Positions 1-7,760 of a stretch of 30,086 bases of DNA are shown here, piece by piece. The stretch's first letter is position 1. Each line of letters starts with the position of its first letter. The notes under the pieces are model-generated. The model had not been told where the DNA came from. It saw nothing but the letters and a program-made list of their open reading frames with translations, and ran no database searches. Source of the stretch: JAXJYR01 sp964593515 (lineage in GTDB: Bacteria; Bacillota_I; Bacilli_A; Erysipelotrichales; Erysipelotrichaceae); NCBI GenBank assembly GCA_964593515.1, contig CAZQJH010000007.1, positions 1-30,086 of the forward strand, read 5' to 3'. Position numbers and translations under genes: made by a program.

Positions 1-87
1 TTTTATTATTTTCGTATATACTATAACCCGTGTTTGTTTTCTATCTTGTACATCGCATAAAGTGTGAATTAATTTTTAAATAAACTC

Positions 88-116
88 TTGCATTTTATGT
101 TGGTAAGTGGTATGAT
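88..116 (+). promoter_or_regulatory. rpmB promoter
   Basis: A sigma-A-like promoter with -35 TTGCAT at 88-93, a 17 bp spacer and -10 TATGAT at 111-116. It is 46 bp upstream of the rpmB start codon. Bases 1-87 are AT-rich and show no gene. Confidence 0.75.
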
Positions 117-162
117 AGATAAGCAAATTAGGAAATTAAAAGTAATTAAGGAGGTCAATGGT

Positions 163-354
163 ATGTCAAAAGTATGTGCTATAACTGGTAAAGGGCCTAT
201 GTCTGGTAATAAACGTTCTCACTCAATGCGTGCTACTCGCCGTAAATGGAATGTAAACTTACAAAAGGTTCAAATTATGGTTGATGGTAAGCCACAAACT
301 CTTCGTATTAGTGCTCGTGCATTAAGAACATTAAAGAAGAAAGGTGAAATCTAA
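163..354 (+). CDS. rpmB: 50S ribosomal protein L28
   Basis: This encodes ribosomal protein bL28 of the large subunit, 63 residues, the usual length. The N-terminus MSKVCAITGKGPMSGN, the central RATRRKWNVNLQ and the C-terminal LRTLKKKG are family signatures. The frame is open upstream to 88, but AAGGAGG at 148-154 sits 8 nt before the ATG at 163 and fixes that start. The first family cysteine (VCAITGK) is present, but the other cysteines of zinc-binding L28 forms are not. The gene is monocistronic with its own promoter and terminators. In Bacillus rpmB lies near the priA-rsmB cluster, as it does here. Confidence 0.97.
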   Translation: MSKVCAITGKGPMSGNKRSHSMRATRRKWNVNLQKVQIMVDGKPQTLRISARALRTLKKKGEI

Positions 355-366
355 TACTGAAAAGAC

Positions 367-389
367 AAACAGGCCCCGCCTGTTTTTTT
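367..389 (+). terminator. rpmB terminator 1
   Basis: Stem AAACAGGC (367-374) / GCCTGTTT (378-385) with a CCC loop and a run of T. It begins 12 nt after the rpmB stop codon and is GC-rich relative to its surroundings. Confidence 0.85.
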
Positions 390-396
390 CTTTATG

Positions 397-430
397 AAGG
401 ATAATCTTGTTTGGGATTATCCTTTTTTTA
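397..430 (+). terminator. rpmB terminator 2 (tandem)
   Basis: A perfect 10 bp stem, AAGGATAATC (397-406) / GATTATCCTT (415-424), with an 8 nt loop and a T run. It is a second rho-independent terminator directly behind the first, probably insulating the convergent rsmB gene. Confidence 0.8.
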
Positions 431-434
431 TATA

Positions 435-463
435 CTAAAAAAGCTTCTTGCGAAAAGAAGCTT
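435..463 (-). terminator. priA-rsmB operon terminator
   Basis: Stem AAGCTTCTT (441-449) / AAGAAGCTT (455-463) with a 5 nt loop. On the minus strand it is followed by a T run (435-440 read as A on plus). The rsmB stop codon at 462-464 overlaps the stem. Confidence 0.8.
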
Positions 464-1694
464 AAGCAATTTTTTGTAATTTAGCCATGTAGAATCCATC
501 ACTACCATATTCAAATGGGAAGATGGTTTTTTCTTCGATAAGTTTGAAGTTATCGTTTTGTTTAAGGAATTTTTCGATTTGTTTTTCATTTTCTTTTTTA
601 TTTAAAGTACATGTTGAGTAAACTAAGATTCCTTGTGGTTTTAGTTTATTAGCACTAGCTTGCAGAATGCTTGCTTGAATTGGGATAAGGGTATCCATAT
701 CACTTGAAGCCATGCGATATTTAATATCACTTTTATTCCCTAAAACTCCATAACCACTACATGGGACATCACATAAGATTTTATCATATAGTTGTGAGCA
801 TGTTGGATCACTTGCATCCATACATTTAGCATTTATGCTATTTAAACCTAATTTTAAGGCTTGTTGTTTGATTAATTCTACTCTTGATTCATGAATGTCA
901 CCGCAATCAATTCGTCCTGTATCACCCATTAAAGCAGCCATATGCATTGCTTTACTTCCTGGAGCACTACAACAGTCTAAAATAATTTCGTTTGGTTGTG
1001 GGTCTAAAAATAGGGCTACCATTTGACTTGATTCGTTTTGGACAATAACTTTACCTTCTAAAAATAAAGGGTCGTTAAATAAATCTTTTCCTAAATAGTA
1101 AGCTCCATCTTTAGAAAGGGTAGTTGGTTTAAATTTAGTTACGTCTAATTCATCGCGTTTAATTTGTAATGTATTAATGCGAACACATAGTGGTTGAACT
1201 TCTTGATTAGCTTGCGCGATTTTAATAGCTGTTTCTAAGCCATATTGCGCACTCCACATTTTTAAAATCCATAATGGATGTGAAGTTTGAATACTACATG
1301 CTTCTAATTCATCATCTGGTAAAGGGCGTTTTCCTTGTTTAATCACTTGACGTAAGATAGCATTTAGAAAACCTTGGGTTGCTTTACCAAAAGGTTTGGC
1401 TAATTTAACGCATTCGTTAACTACCGCATATTCTTTTTCATTCATGAATAATAATTGGTAAATACTCATATTTAGTAAGACTTTAATTTCATCTTTACAT
1501 TTTTTCTTTAATAAATGTTCATATTGATATTCTAAATAAAGACTATTTTGTAAGGTACCATATACTAAAGCACTAGCAAAGCTTTGTTGTAACGGTTCAA
1601 CTTCGTTTAAATTTTTCTTTAAATATAAATTAGCATATGCTTGATGTATACATATTTCACATAGGGCTTGATAAGCGAAAGTTCTTGCATCCAT
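462..1694 (-). CDS. rsmB: 16S rRNA m5C967 methyltransferase RsmB
   Basis: A predicted cytosolic SAM-dependent methyltransferase that makes 5-methylcytosine at 16S rRNA position 967 (E. coli numbering). It has 410 residues; family members run about 430-450. Residues 1-130 are the NusB-like RNA-binding domain (start MDARTFAYQALCEI). The methyltransferase domain follows, with SAM-binding LDCCSAPGSK at 239-248, VPCSG with Cys312 and the catalytic motif STC with Cys362. It lies 10 nt downstream of priA in one operon. An AAGGAG-like site (AAGGAGATTACT before the ATG) supports the start. Family assignment is firm; the exact target base is inferred from the family. Confidence 0.93.
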   Translation of the reverse strand: MDARTFAYQALCEICIHQAYANLYLKKNLNEVEPLQQSFASALVYGTLQNSLYLEYQYEHLLKKKCKDEIKVLLNMSIYQLLFMNEKEYAVVNECVKLAKPFGKATQGFLNAILRQVIKQGKRPLPDDELEACSIQTSHPLWILKMWSAQYGLETAIKIAQANQEVQPLCVRINTLQIKRDELDVTKFKPTTLSKDGAYYLGKDLFNDPLFLEGKVIVQNESSQMVALFLDPQPNEIILDCCSAPGSKAMHMAALMGDTGRIDCGDIHESRVELIKQQALKLGLNSINAKCMDASDPTCSQLYDKILCDVPCSGYGVLGNKSDIKYRMASSDMDTLIPIQASILQASANKLKPQGILVYSTCTLNKKENEKQIEKFLKQNDNFKLIEEKTIFPFEYGSDGFYMAKLQKIA

Positions 1695-1704
1695 AGTAAT
1701 CTCC

Positions 1705-3852
1705 TTATTCTAAATATAATGGATTGATATCAATCTCAATTTTAGCTTTTTGTTTTGTAGCATAGTGATTATCATACACGTTTTGGGCAAATTCAACAAG
1801 CTTTTCTTCGTTTTTTCCTTTTAAGATATAGCGATAACGATATTCATCGCGGCGTTTTAGTAATTGGGCTGGGCCAATAATTCTAATTTCTTTGGGAAAG
1901 TTTAGTTTTTGCATATTGTTTATTGCCTTTAAAACTAATTCTTCACTAGTGCTTTTGAATACAATGGCAACTAGGTAACTATATGGTGGATAATTAGCTA
2001 GGTGTCGATATTTCATTTCTTCTTGAAAGAAATATGGATAGTTTTGATGAGCTATGGCTTGCATAACATAGTGTTTATCATCATAAACTTGTAAGTAGAC
2101 TTCTCCTGGTTTTTGGTTTCGTCCACTTCTTCCACTTGCTTGTAGCAACAAATCAAAGCAAGCTTCACTTGAGCGATAATCTCCACGTTGTAAGGCACTA
2201 TCCGCATTAACAACCCCTACTAAAGTTACATTAGGAAAATCTAATCCTTTCGCAATCATTTGGGTACCAATTAAAATATCGGCTTCGTAATCAGCAAAAC
2301 TTTTAATAAGTTTTTCGTGGGCATTTTTATGAGTAGTTGTATCATAGTCATAACGTAGGGTTCTTGCTTGGGGGAAGAGTTGTTTAACATATTCTTCTAA
2401 GCGTTGAGTTCCCATCCCACTCATACGGAAATGAGTTGAATTACAACTTGGACATACTTTTGGTACTTTCATACTAGTATCACAACAATGACACTTTAAG
2501 TTATGTGTATCTTTATGGTAGGTCATTGTTAAGTCACAATGTGGACACATACTAATCCAACCGCAATCAACGCATTTCATCAATGGTTGATAACCACGGC
2601 GATTCAGTAATAAAATAACTTGTTCATGATTAGCTAGACGTAAGGCGATGGCTTGTTTTAATGCTTTAGATAGCATATAATCACCATAATTACGCATTTC
2701 ATCTTTCATATTCACAAAGGTTATTTTTGGTGGTTGATTATTAATTCGATTATTTAATGAAACAAGTTCATAGACCCCTTTATAAGCACGTGCATAGCTT
2801 TCTAAGGATGGGGTTGCACTAGCTAAGACTACTTTAGCTTGATGGTATGCTCCTCGTTTTAAAACGATATCACGGGCATGATAGCGTGGGGTACAGTCTT
2901 GTTTATAACTACTTTCGTGTTCTTCATCCATAACAATTAAACCTAAATTAGTAAATGGTAGAAAGATAGCACTTCTTGTTCCAACAACCACCTTTACTTC
3001 ATTATGTTTAACTGCTTGATATTGTTCATATTTTTCTTGATCATTCAATCCTGAATGATAGATAGCTACTTCTTTACCAAAGTGTTTTTTTACTCGTGTG
3101 ACCATCATTGGTGTTAAAGATATTTCGGGCACTAAAATCAAAACTTGTTTTTTATTTTGTAGATATTGATAAGCTAAGTGCATAAAGATTTCACTTTTTC
3201 CACTTCCAGTAACTCCATGCAATAAACTTACCATTTTTTTAGTATTTAATAATTGTTCATATACTTTTTGTTGTAAAGGAGTTAAGATTAATAAAGGTTC
3301 TAGTTTAATATCTTCATATATTGCACTAACTTCTTTTTCATATGCTTCAATAGCTCCTAGTTGTAATAGTTTATTAGCCATCGTTTTATATTTTTCCACA
3401 AATTCTTTTTTAGGATAATCTTTAGCTAATAAAGCATCGTAGGCTATTTGTTGTTTAGGACTTAATTTATCATGATATGATAATGCTTTTAGCCATGTGG
3501 TTGTTTTAATTGTGCGTTTTTTTGAGGTTGGTTTTAATTTAGAAGGCATCATACACTTTAAACAGCTTATTTCACTACAAACATAGTGTTTAGACATATA
3601 TTGTGCTAAAGCAAATAATTCTTCATTATAGTAAGGTTCTTCACTTATAACTTGTTCGATTTGTTTTAATTCAAAATCAAAGTTAGTTTCATCACTTACT
3701 TCATAAACCTTTTCAACAACCCCTACTACTAATCTAGTAGCAAAAGAAATAGAGACAATACATCCTCTTTTTAAAGTAGCATCACATTCATATGTAAAGC
3801 GTTGTTGTAATGCTTGAAATGGATGTTCAACAATAATATCAGCTAACCACAT
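1705..3852 (-). CDS. priA: Primosomal protein N' (replication restart helicase PriA)
   Basis: A 3'-to-5' superfamily 2 DNA helicase that reloads the replisome at stalled forks. From the chosen start it has 715 residues. An N-terminal DNA-binding region is followed by Walker A GVTGSGKS at about 213-220, DEEH at 309-312, an eight-cysteine zinc-binding insert between about 427 and 470 (four CxxC pairs) and the helicase C-terminal half with QASGRSGR. The frame extends 11 codons upstream, but AGGAAGTGATT precedes the ATG at 3852 and the following residues MWLADIIVEHPF match family N-termini. rsmB follows after 10 nt. The usual intervening def and fmt genes are absent. Confidence 0.95.
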   Translation of the reverse strand: MWLADIIVEHPFQALQQRFTYECDATLKRGCIVSISFATRLVVGVVEKVYEVSDETNFDFELKQIEQVISEEPYYNEELFALAQYMSKHYVCSEISCLKCMMPSKLKPTSKKRTIKTTTWLKALSYHDKLSPKQQIAYDALLAKDYPKKEFVEKYKTMANKLLQLGAIEAYEKEVSAIYEDIKLEPLLILTPLQQKVYEQLLNTKKMVSLLHGVTGSGKSEIFMHLAYQYLQNKKQVLILVPEISLTPMMVTRVKKHFGKEVAIYHSGLNDQEKYEQYQAVKHNEVKVVVGTRSAIFLPFTNLGLIVMDEEHESSYKQDCTPRYHARDIVLKRGAYHQAKVVLASATPSLESYARAYKGVYELVSLNNRINNQPPKITFVNMKDEMRNYGDYMLSKALKQAIALRLANHEQVILLLNRRGYQPLMKCVDCGWISMCPHCDLTMTYHKDTHNLKCHCCDTSMKVPKVCPSCNSTHFRMSGMGTQRLEEYVKQLFPQARTLRYDYDTTTHKNAHEKLIKSFADYEADILIGTQMIAKGLDFPNVTLVGVVNADSALQRGDYRSSEACFDLLLQASGRSGRNQKPGEVYLQVYDDKHYVMQAIAHQNYPYFFQEEMKYRHLANYPPYSYLVAIVFKSTSEELVLKAINNMQKLNFPKEIRIIGPAQLLKRRDEYRYRYILKGKNEEKLVEFAQNVYDNHYATKQKAKIEIDINPLYLE

Positions 3853-3876
3853 ATAATCACTTCCTAACATGTATAT

Positions 3877-3882
3877 ATTATA
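3877..3882 (-). promoter_or_regulatory. Candidate -10 element of priA-rsmB
   Basis: TATAAT on the minus strand, about 25 bp upstream of the priA start codon. No convincing -35 is seen at 16-18 bp, so this is only a candidate. Confidence 0.4.
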
Positions 3883-3955
3883 CATGAAATCTTATCACAT
3901 AGTTTCACATAATCACAACATTTTTATTCCATAGGATAATACTATAATTTAAGCA

Positions 3956-4232
3956 AGACAAGGGTCAAACCACCCAAGGTAACTCTTGTCTGAAGTATGA
4001 ATCATTCTCCCTAATGATAATTCATACAAATTTTCTATCCCCTAGCAATCATAATCGATTGCCAATTAAGTCGGTTTCCCCTAACCGGCTTTTTTGTTTA
4101 GGGAAAACTAGGGGTGAAGAAAATTTGATGTTCCATCTGTACATTAACTTTGTTATTTACTCGAAAGCATATAACCTACATTAATTTCGAGATAGCTTTT
4201 ACTATCAAAATGATTTAATCACTTAATGATAG
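3956..4232 (-). ncRNA. Candidate TnpB guide RNA (omega/reRNA) and element right end
   Basis: The stretch after the tnpB stop is unusually structured. In plus coordinates it holds: CTATCA (4202-4207) / TGATAG (4227-4232); CTCGAAA (4160-4166) / TTTCGAG (4185-4191); a long outer stem AAATTTTCT (4028-4036) / AGAAAATTT (4118-4126) continued by CCCCTAG (4039-4045) / CTAGGGG (4108-4114) and enclosing two hairpins (GCAATC/GATTGC at 4045-4062, GTCGGTT/AACCGGC at 4070-4089); hairpin 3996-4026; and hairpin AGACAAG (3956-3962) / CTTGTCT (3985-3991). The loop of the 4070-4089 hairpin can also pair with TTAGGGAAA at 4098-4106, a possible pseudoknot. TnpB family guide RNAs lie at this position and end at the element right end. 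The structure is seen directly; the function is inferred. Confidence 0.6.
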
Positions 4233-4262
4233 CTTAGGATCATATCAAAACCTATAAATTAC

Positions 4263-5654
4263 TTATAATTTGGCTATTTCTTGGTTATGGAGTTTTATAA
4301 ATTGATTATAACGTGATTCACACTTGTTTAAATTAAAAGTTTGTAGATCTTGATTTATATTCATGATTAGAAAGGCTGAATATAGATCACGATGAACCAT
4401 CGTCCCATCAAAATCATTCCAACGTTGGGATAATGATTTTTTTTGATAGGTTTGATTAAAGTGATTATATTGACTAGCTCGTGCTTTTTTAGTATCAATC
4501 TTATATAATTTTAAACCATGATAACCTAATTTACGTTCAATAGTAGCTAATAATCTTGAGGGAGCATTTAAATAGATCGAGCGACCAAAGTTTTGTTTTC
4601 GGATTTTTCGATTATTTATTTCTTGATAATTTCGTTTTAGTTCTTCAAAATCCATTGCTTCTACATAAATTTTATCACCTAAAGACAGAATATAGTTTGC
4701 TATTGTATCATGATAATTTTTTAGTGAATCATGGTATTTACGATATATTTCACGCATTTCATTTTCATAGCGAAGGTAGTGGTTTGATTTAATCCAAACT
4801 AGTTTACCTTCTTTTTTTATGGTTCCATCTTCTTGATAATTGTTTGGATTGCATTGACGACGACTTCGATCCATTTTCCGTTGCAATTTTTTGATTTTAT
4901 TTTCATAAGGTTCGATGAATCTAGCTAAATCAATTAGTTTAACTTCTTTTTCGGATACAATGGCAATCGTTTTAACGCCAATATCGATTCCAACATCACC
5001 TTTACCTAGTGGATGTTTGAATTTTCCACTACGATAATCAATAAGGGCTGGTGGTTGTCCAACTAAAACTAATTGCAAATAATAATGATATTTACCATGA
5101 ATATATTTTCTTATTATTCGACAAAAAGCTACAGAGTTTCTTAAGGCTTCTTGAATATAAAAATCGTTAGCTTTAATTATAACTGGGATTATAAGTTTAT
5201 TCCAAATAAGACTTTGTTTTTCATAATGAATTCCTCTCAAATTATTTTTTCCTCGTAGTGAATTAAGTTTGCCATATTTTTTAAATTGAGGTGGTTGTTT
5301 TTTTAATTTTAGGCTCTTTTGATATGCTTGCCATAATCTAGCAGCGATATCATAAGCACATTCCATATCAATATGTTCTTTAAAGTGAGGTTGAATATTT
5401 TCTACATCCCTCACGATGGCATTTAGACTAATTCCATATTCTGCTAGCATTTGTTCACGCATTTTAATGGTAATGGAATTAACATTTTTTTGTAAATTAC
5501 GATATTTCTTGGTTTTGATCATTTCATTGTATCGTTTTATACTTTTACTTAGTAAAGTATTATATATTTTTCTTGCTATTTCAAAACGTTTATCCAAGAT
5601 ATCGCTTTGCCACTTGCTGGTTTTTAAGGGCAATTGAATGGTGAAGAATGACAT
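4263..5654 (-). CDS. tnpB: TnpB-family RNA-guided nuclease, zinc-finger-less variant
   Basis: IS200/IS605-group accessory protein of 463 residues from the chosen start, longer than the roughly 400 of typical TnpB. The RuvC-like triad appears intact: Asp224 in GIDIGVKTIA, Glu332 in YVEAMDFEEL and Asp423 in HRDLYSA. Canonical TnpB has a CxxC...CxxC zinc finger between RuvC-II and RuvC-III. Here that stretch (about 390-420, ASQYNH...KKSLSQRWNDFDG) contains no cysteine, and the whole protein has no CxxC pair. The start at 5654 follows AAGGAAGTGATGAC and begins MSFFTIQLPLK; nine upstream codons are rejected. Family members bind a guide RNA from the 3' end of their own gene and cut DNA. Activity here is inferred. 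Confidence 0.85.
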   Translation of the reverse strand: MSFFTIQLPLKTSKWQSDILDKRFEIARKIYNTLLSKSIKRYNEMIKTKKYRNLQKNVNSITIKMREQMLAEYGISLNAIVRDVENIQPHFKEHIDMECAYDIAARLWQAYQKSLKLKKQPPQFKKYGKLNSLRGKNNLRGIHYEKQSLIWNKLIIPVIIKANDFYIQEALRNSVAFCRIIRKYIHGKYHYYLQLVLVGQPPALIDYRSGKFKHPLGKGDVGIDIGVKTIAIVSEKEVKLIDLARFIEPYENKIKKLQRKMDRSRRQCNPNNYQEDGTIKKEGKLVWIKSNHYLRYENEMREIYRKYHDSLKNYHDTIANYILSLGDKIYVEAMDFEELKRNYQEINNRKIRKQNFGRSIYLNAPSRLLATIERKLGYHGLKLYKIDTKKARASQYNHFNQTYQKKSLSQRWNDFDGTMVHRDLYSAFLIMNINQDLQTFNLNKCESRYNQFIKLHNQEIAKL

Positions 5655-5777
5655 GTCATCACTTCCTTTCGTATTCCTCATTATATAATACGTTTCAAAT
5701 TTCTTTTTTATAAAAAGTTTTTTTATTTTTTTGTAACCGTTATCCGTTAATCATCGTATTTTTTTTAGCTAAAACAA

Positions 5778-5806
5778 TTGTAAATTGCGTTAATATGTTA
5801 TATAAT
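5778..5806 (+). promoter_or_regulatory. typA promoter
   Basis: -35 TTGTAA at 5778-5783, a 17 bp spacer, -10 TATAAT at 5801-5806. It is 24 bp upstream of the chosen typA start. The AT-rich stretch 5690-5777 holds no recognisable gene. Confidence 0.75.
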
Positions 5807-5830
5807 TAGGCGAATTATGAGGTGATGAAA

Positions 5831-7669
5831 ATGAGTACACATGAAAAAATGATTAATATTGCGGTTATTGCGCACGTTGATGCAGGGAAATCAACTTTAG
5901 TTGATGCTTTCTTACGTCAATCTGATGTATTTAGAAGTAATGAAGAAGTAGTTAATTGTATTATGGATAGTAACGATTTAGAAAGAGAACGTGGAATTAC
6001 GATTTATTCTAAAAACTGTTCAATTGTTCACGATGGGGTTAAAATCAACATTGTGGATACTCCAGGGCATGCTGACTTCTCTAGTGAAGTTGAACGTATT
6101 ATTAAAACTGTTGATACAGTTATCTTATTAGTAGATTCTAGTGAAGGTCCGATGCCGCAAACTCGTTTCGTATTAAGTAAAGCCTTAGAATTAGGTTTAA
6201 AACCAATTCTATTAATTAATAAAATTGATAAAAAAGATGCTCGTCCTGCGGAAGTTGTTGATGAAGTTTATGAATTATTTATTGAATTAGATGCTACTGA
6301 TGAGCAATTAGATTTCCCTATCTTATATGGAATTGCTCGTGAGGGTATTGTTCAATATGATTTAGATACTCCTAGTGATAATATTGAACCTTTATTTAAG
6401 ACGATTTTAAATCATGTTGAAACTTATCCTGATAAAGATAGTGAACCTTTACAAATGCAAATTAGTGCTTTAGCTTATGATGAATATATTGGACGTTTAG
6501 GTATTGGTCGTATTTATCAAGGTACATTAAAACCACAACAACAAATTGCTGTTTGTGATTCTTTTGGTAACGTACGTAATGCTTCAACTTCACAAATCTT
6601 TGTTTATAAAGGTTTAAGTCGTGTATCAGTGGATGAAGCACAAAGTGGTGATATCGTTGTAGTTGCTGGTATTGGTGATATTTCTATTGGGGAAACTTTA
6701 TGTTTACGTGATAACATTATTCCATTAGAAAGTATTAGTATTGAAGAACCAACATTAAGTATGAATTTCATTGTTAATAAATCACCTTTTGCTGGTAAGA
6801 GTGGTAAGTTTGTTACTTCTCGTAATATTAAAGATCGTTTAGATAAAGAATTAGAGGTTAATGTTGGTTTAAAAGTTGAACCTACTGAAAGTGGTGATTG
6901 TTTCAAGGTTAGTGGTCGTGGTGAGCTTCATATTTCCGTATTATTAGAACAAATGCGTCGTGAAGGTTATGAAGTTGCGGTTTCTAAACCAGAGGTAATT
7001 ATTCATCGTGATGAGGAAACTGGTAAAATGGTTGAACCTTTAGAGGAGGTTGTTGCTTTAGCTCCAGAGGAATATTCTGGAACAATTATTAATAAGTTAA
7101 ACCTTCGTAAAGGGGTTATGCTTGATATGCAAGAAGAAAATGGTTTCTGTCGTATTACTTATGAAGCTCCTACTCGTGGTTTATTAGGTTACCGTAGTGA
7201 GTTTATTAATGATACACGTGGAGAAGGTACTTTAGTTCGTCGTATCAAAGGTTATACTGATTATAAAGGTGAAATTAGAGAACGTGCTAATGGAGCTATG
7301 ATTTCTACTGAAACTGGTAGTGCTATGACTTATGCTTTATGGAATCTTCAAGAACGTGGTACTTTATTTATCGGGCCACAAACTGATGTATATGAAGGTA
7401 TGATTATTGGGGAGTCTTCTCGTGCAATTGATATGGATGTTAACCCTTTAAAGAATAAAAAGTTAACGGCTATTCGTTCTAGTGGTAATGATGAAGCTAT
7501 GCGTTTAACACCGGCTAAGGAAATGACTTTAGAGGAAGCTTTAGAGTGGATTAATAATGATGAATTAGTTGAAATTACTCCTGATTGTATTCGTTTACGT
7601 AAAAAAGGTTTAAAACCTCATGAACGTCGTCAATACTATCGTGAAAAAGTAGCTGCTAGTGAAGAATAA
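5831..7669 (+). CDS. typA: Ribosome-associated translational GTPase TypA/BipA
   Basis: An EF-G-like GTPase that acts on the ribosome in 50S assembly and stress adaptation. From the chosen start it has 612 residues, normal for the family. G1 AHVDAGKST is at 14-22, the switch region has RERGIT, G3 DTPGHAD is at 76-82 and G4 NKID is at 130-133. EF-Tu domain 2-like and EF-G C-terminal domains follow, and the basic tail with LRKKGLKPHERRQYYR is typical of TypA. GTG at 5822 and ATG at 5825 are also in frame, but GAGGTG at 5819-5824 is best placed for the ATG at 5831. The gene is monocistronic. Confidence 0.96.
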   Translation: MSTHEKMINIAVIAHVDAGKSTLVDAFLRQSDVFRSNEEVVNCIMDSNDLERERGITIYSKNCSIVHDGVKINIVDTPGHADFSSEVERIIKTVDTVILLVDSSEGPMPQTRFVLSKALELGLKPILLINKIDKKDARPAEVVDEVYELFIELDATDEQLDFPILYGIAREGIVQYDLDTPSDNIEPLFKTILNHVETYPDKDSEPLQMQISALAYDEYIGRLGIGRIYQGTLKPQQQIAVCDSFGNVRNASTSQIFVYKGLSRVSVDEAQSGDIVVVAGIGDISIGETLCLRDNIIPLESISIEEPTLSMNFIVNKSPFAGKSGKFVTSRNIKDRLDKELEVNVGLKVEPTESGDCFKVSGRGELHISVLLEQMRREGYEVAVSKPEVIIHRDEETGKMVEPLEEVVALAPEEYSGTIINKLNLRKGVMLDMQEENGFCRITYEAPTRGLLGYRSEFINDTRGEGTLVRRIKGYTDYKGEIRERANGAMISTETGSAMTYALWNLQERGTLFIGPQTDVYEGMIIGESSRAIDMDVNPLKNKKLTAIRSSGNDEAMRLTPAKEMTLEEALEWINNDELVEITPDCIRLRKKGLKPHERRQYYREKVAASEE

Positions 7670-7675
7670 TTAATC

Positions 7676-7708
7676 AAAAAAAAGGAGATTGATTCTCCTT
7701 TTTTTTAT
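7676..7708 (+). terminator. typA terminator
   Basis: Stem AAAGGAGA (7681-7688) / TCTCCTTT (7694-7701), a 5 nt loop and a T run. The A run on the left makes it plausible in both directions. Confidence 0.85.
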
Positions 7709-7717
7709 ACCTATATA

Positions 7718-7755
7718 TGAAGAAAAGGATGATTAACGATTGTTAATCATCCTTT
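7718..7755 (-). terminator. Terminator of the S8 protease operon
   Basis: A perfect 14 bp stem, AAAGGATGATTAAC (7724-7737) / GTTAATCATCCTTT (7742-7755), with a 4 nt loop, just downstream of the protease stop. On the minus strand the stem is followed by TTCTTC rather than a long T run. Confidence 0.75.
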
Positions 7756-7760
7756 GTTGT

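Larger units (their letters stand above)
3950..5690 (-). mobile_element. TnpB-only IS200/IS605-group element (IS1341-like)
   Basis: A solitary tnpB with a structured 3' flank is inserted between the priA promoter region and the typA promoter. There is no tnpA within reach on either side, so the element is non-autonomous for transposition or immobile. The boundaries are approximate: the right end is placed just outside the last hairpin (3956-3991) and no left-end hairpin was identified between tnpB and the typA promoter. This family makes no terminal inverted repeats or target duplications, so ends need comparison with an empty site. Confidence 0.6.

Noticed and set aside
88..162. Upstream extension of rpmB
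   Set aside because: It overlaps the promoter itself, and the strong ribosome site and family N-terminus both point to 163.
3956..3991. GGGTGGTTTGACCC on the minus strand, reminiscent of a T-box core
   Set aside because: There is no stem I, no specifier loop, no following terminator and no fitting downstream gene; it is better explained as the terminal hairpin of the TnpB element.
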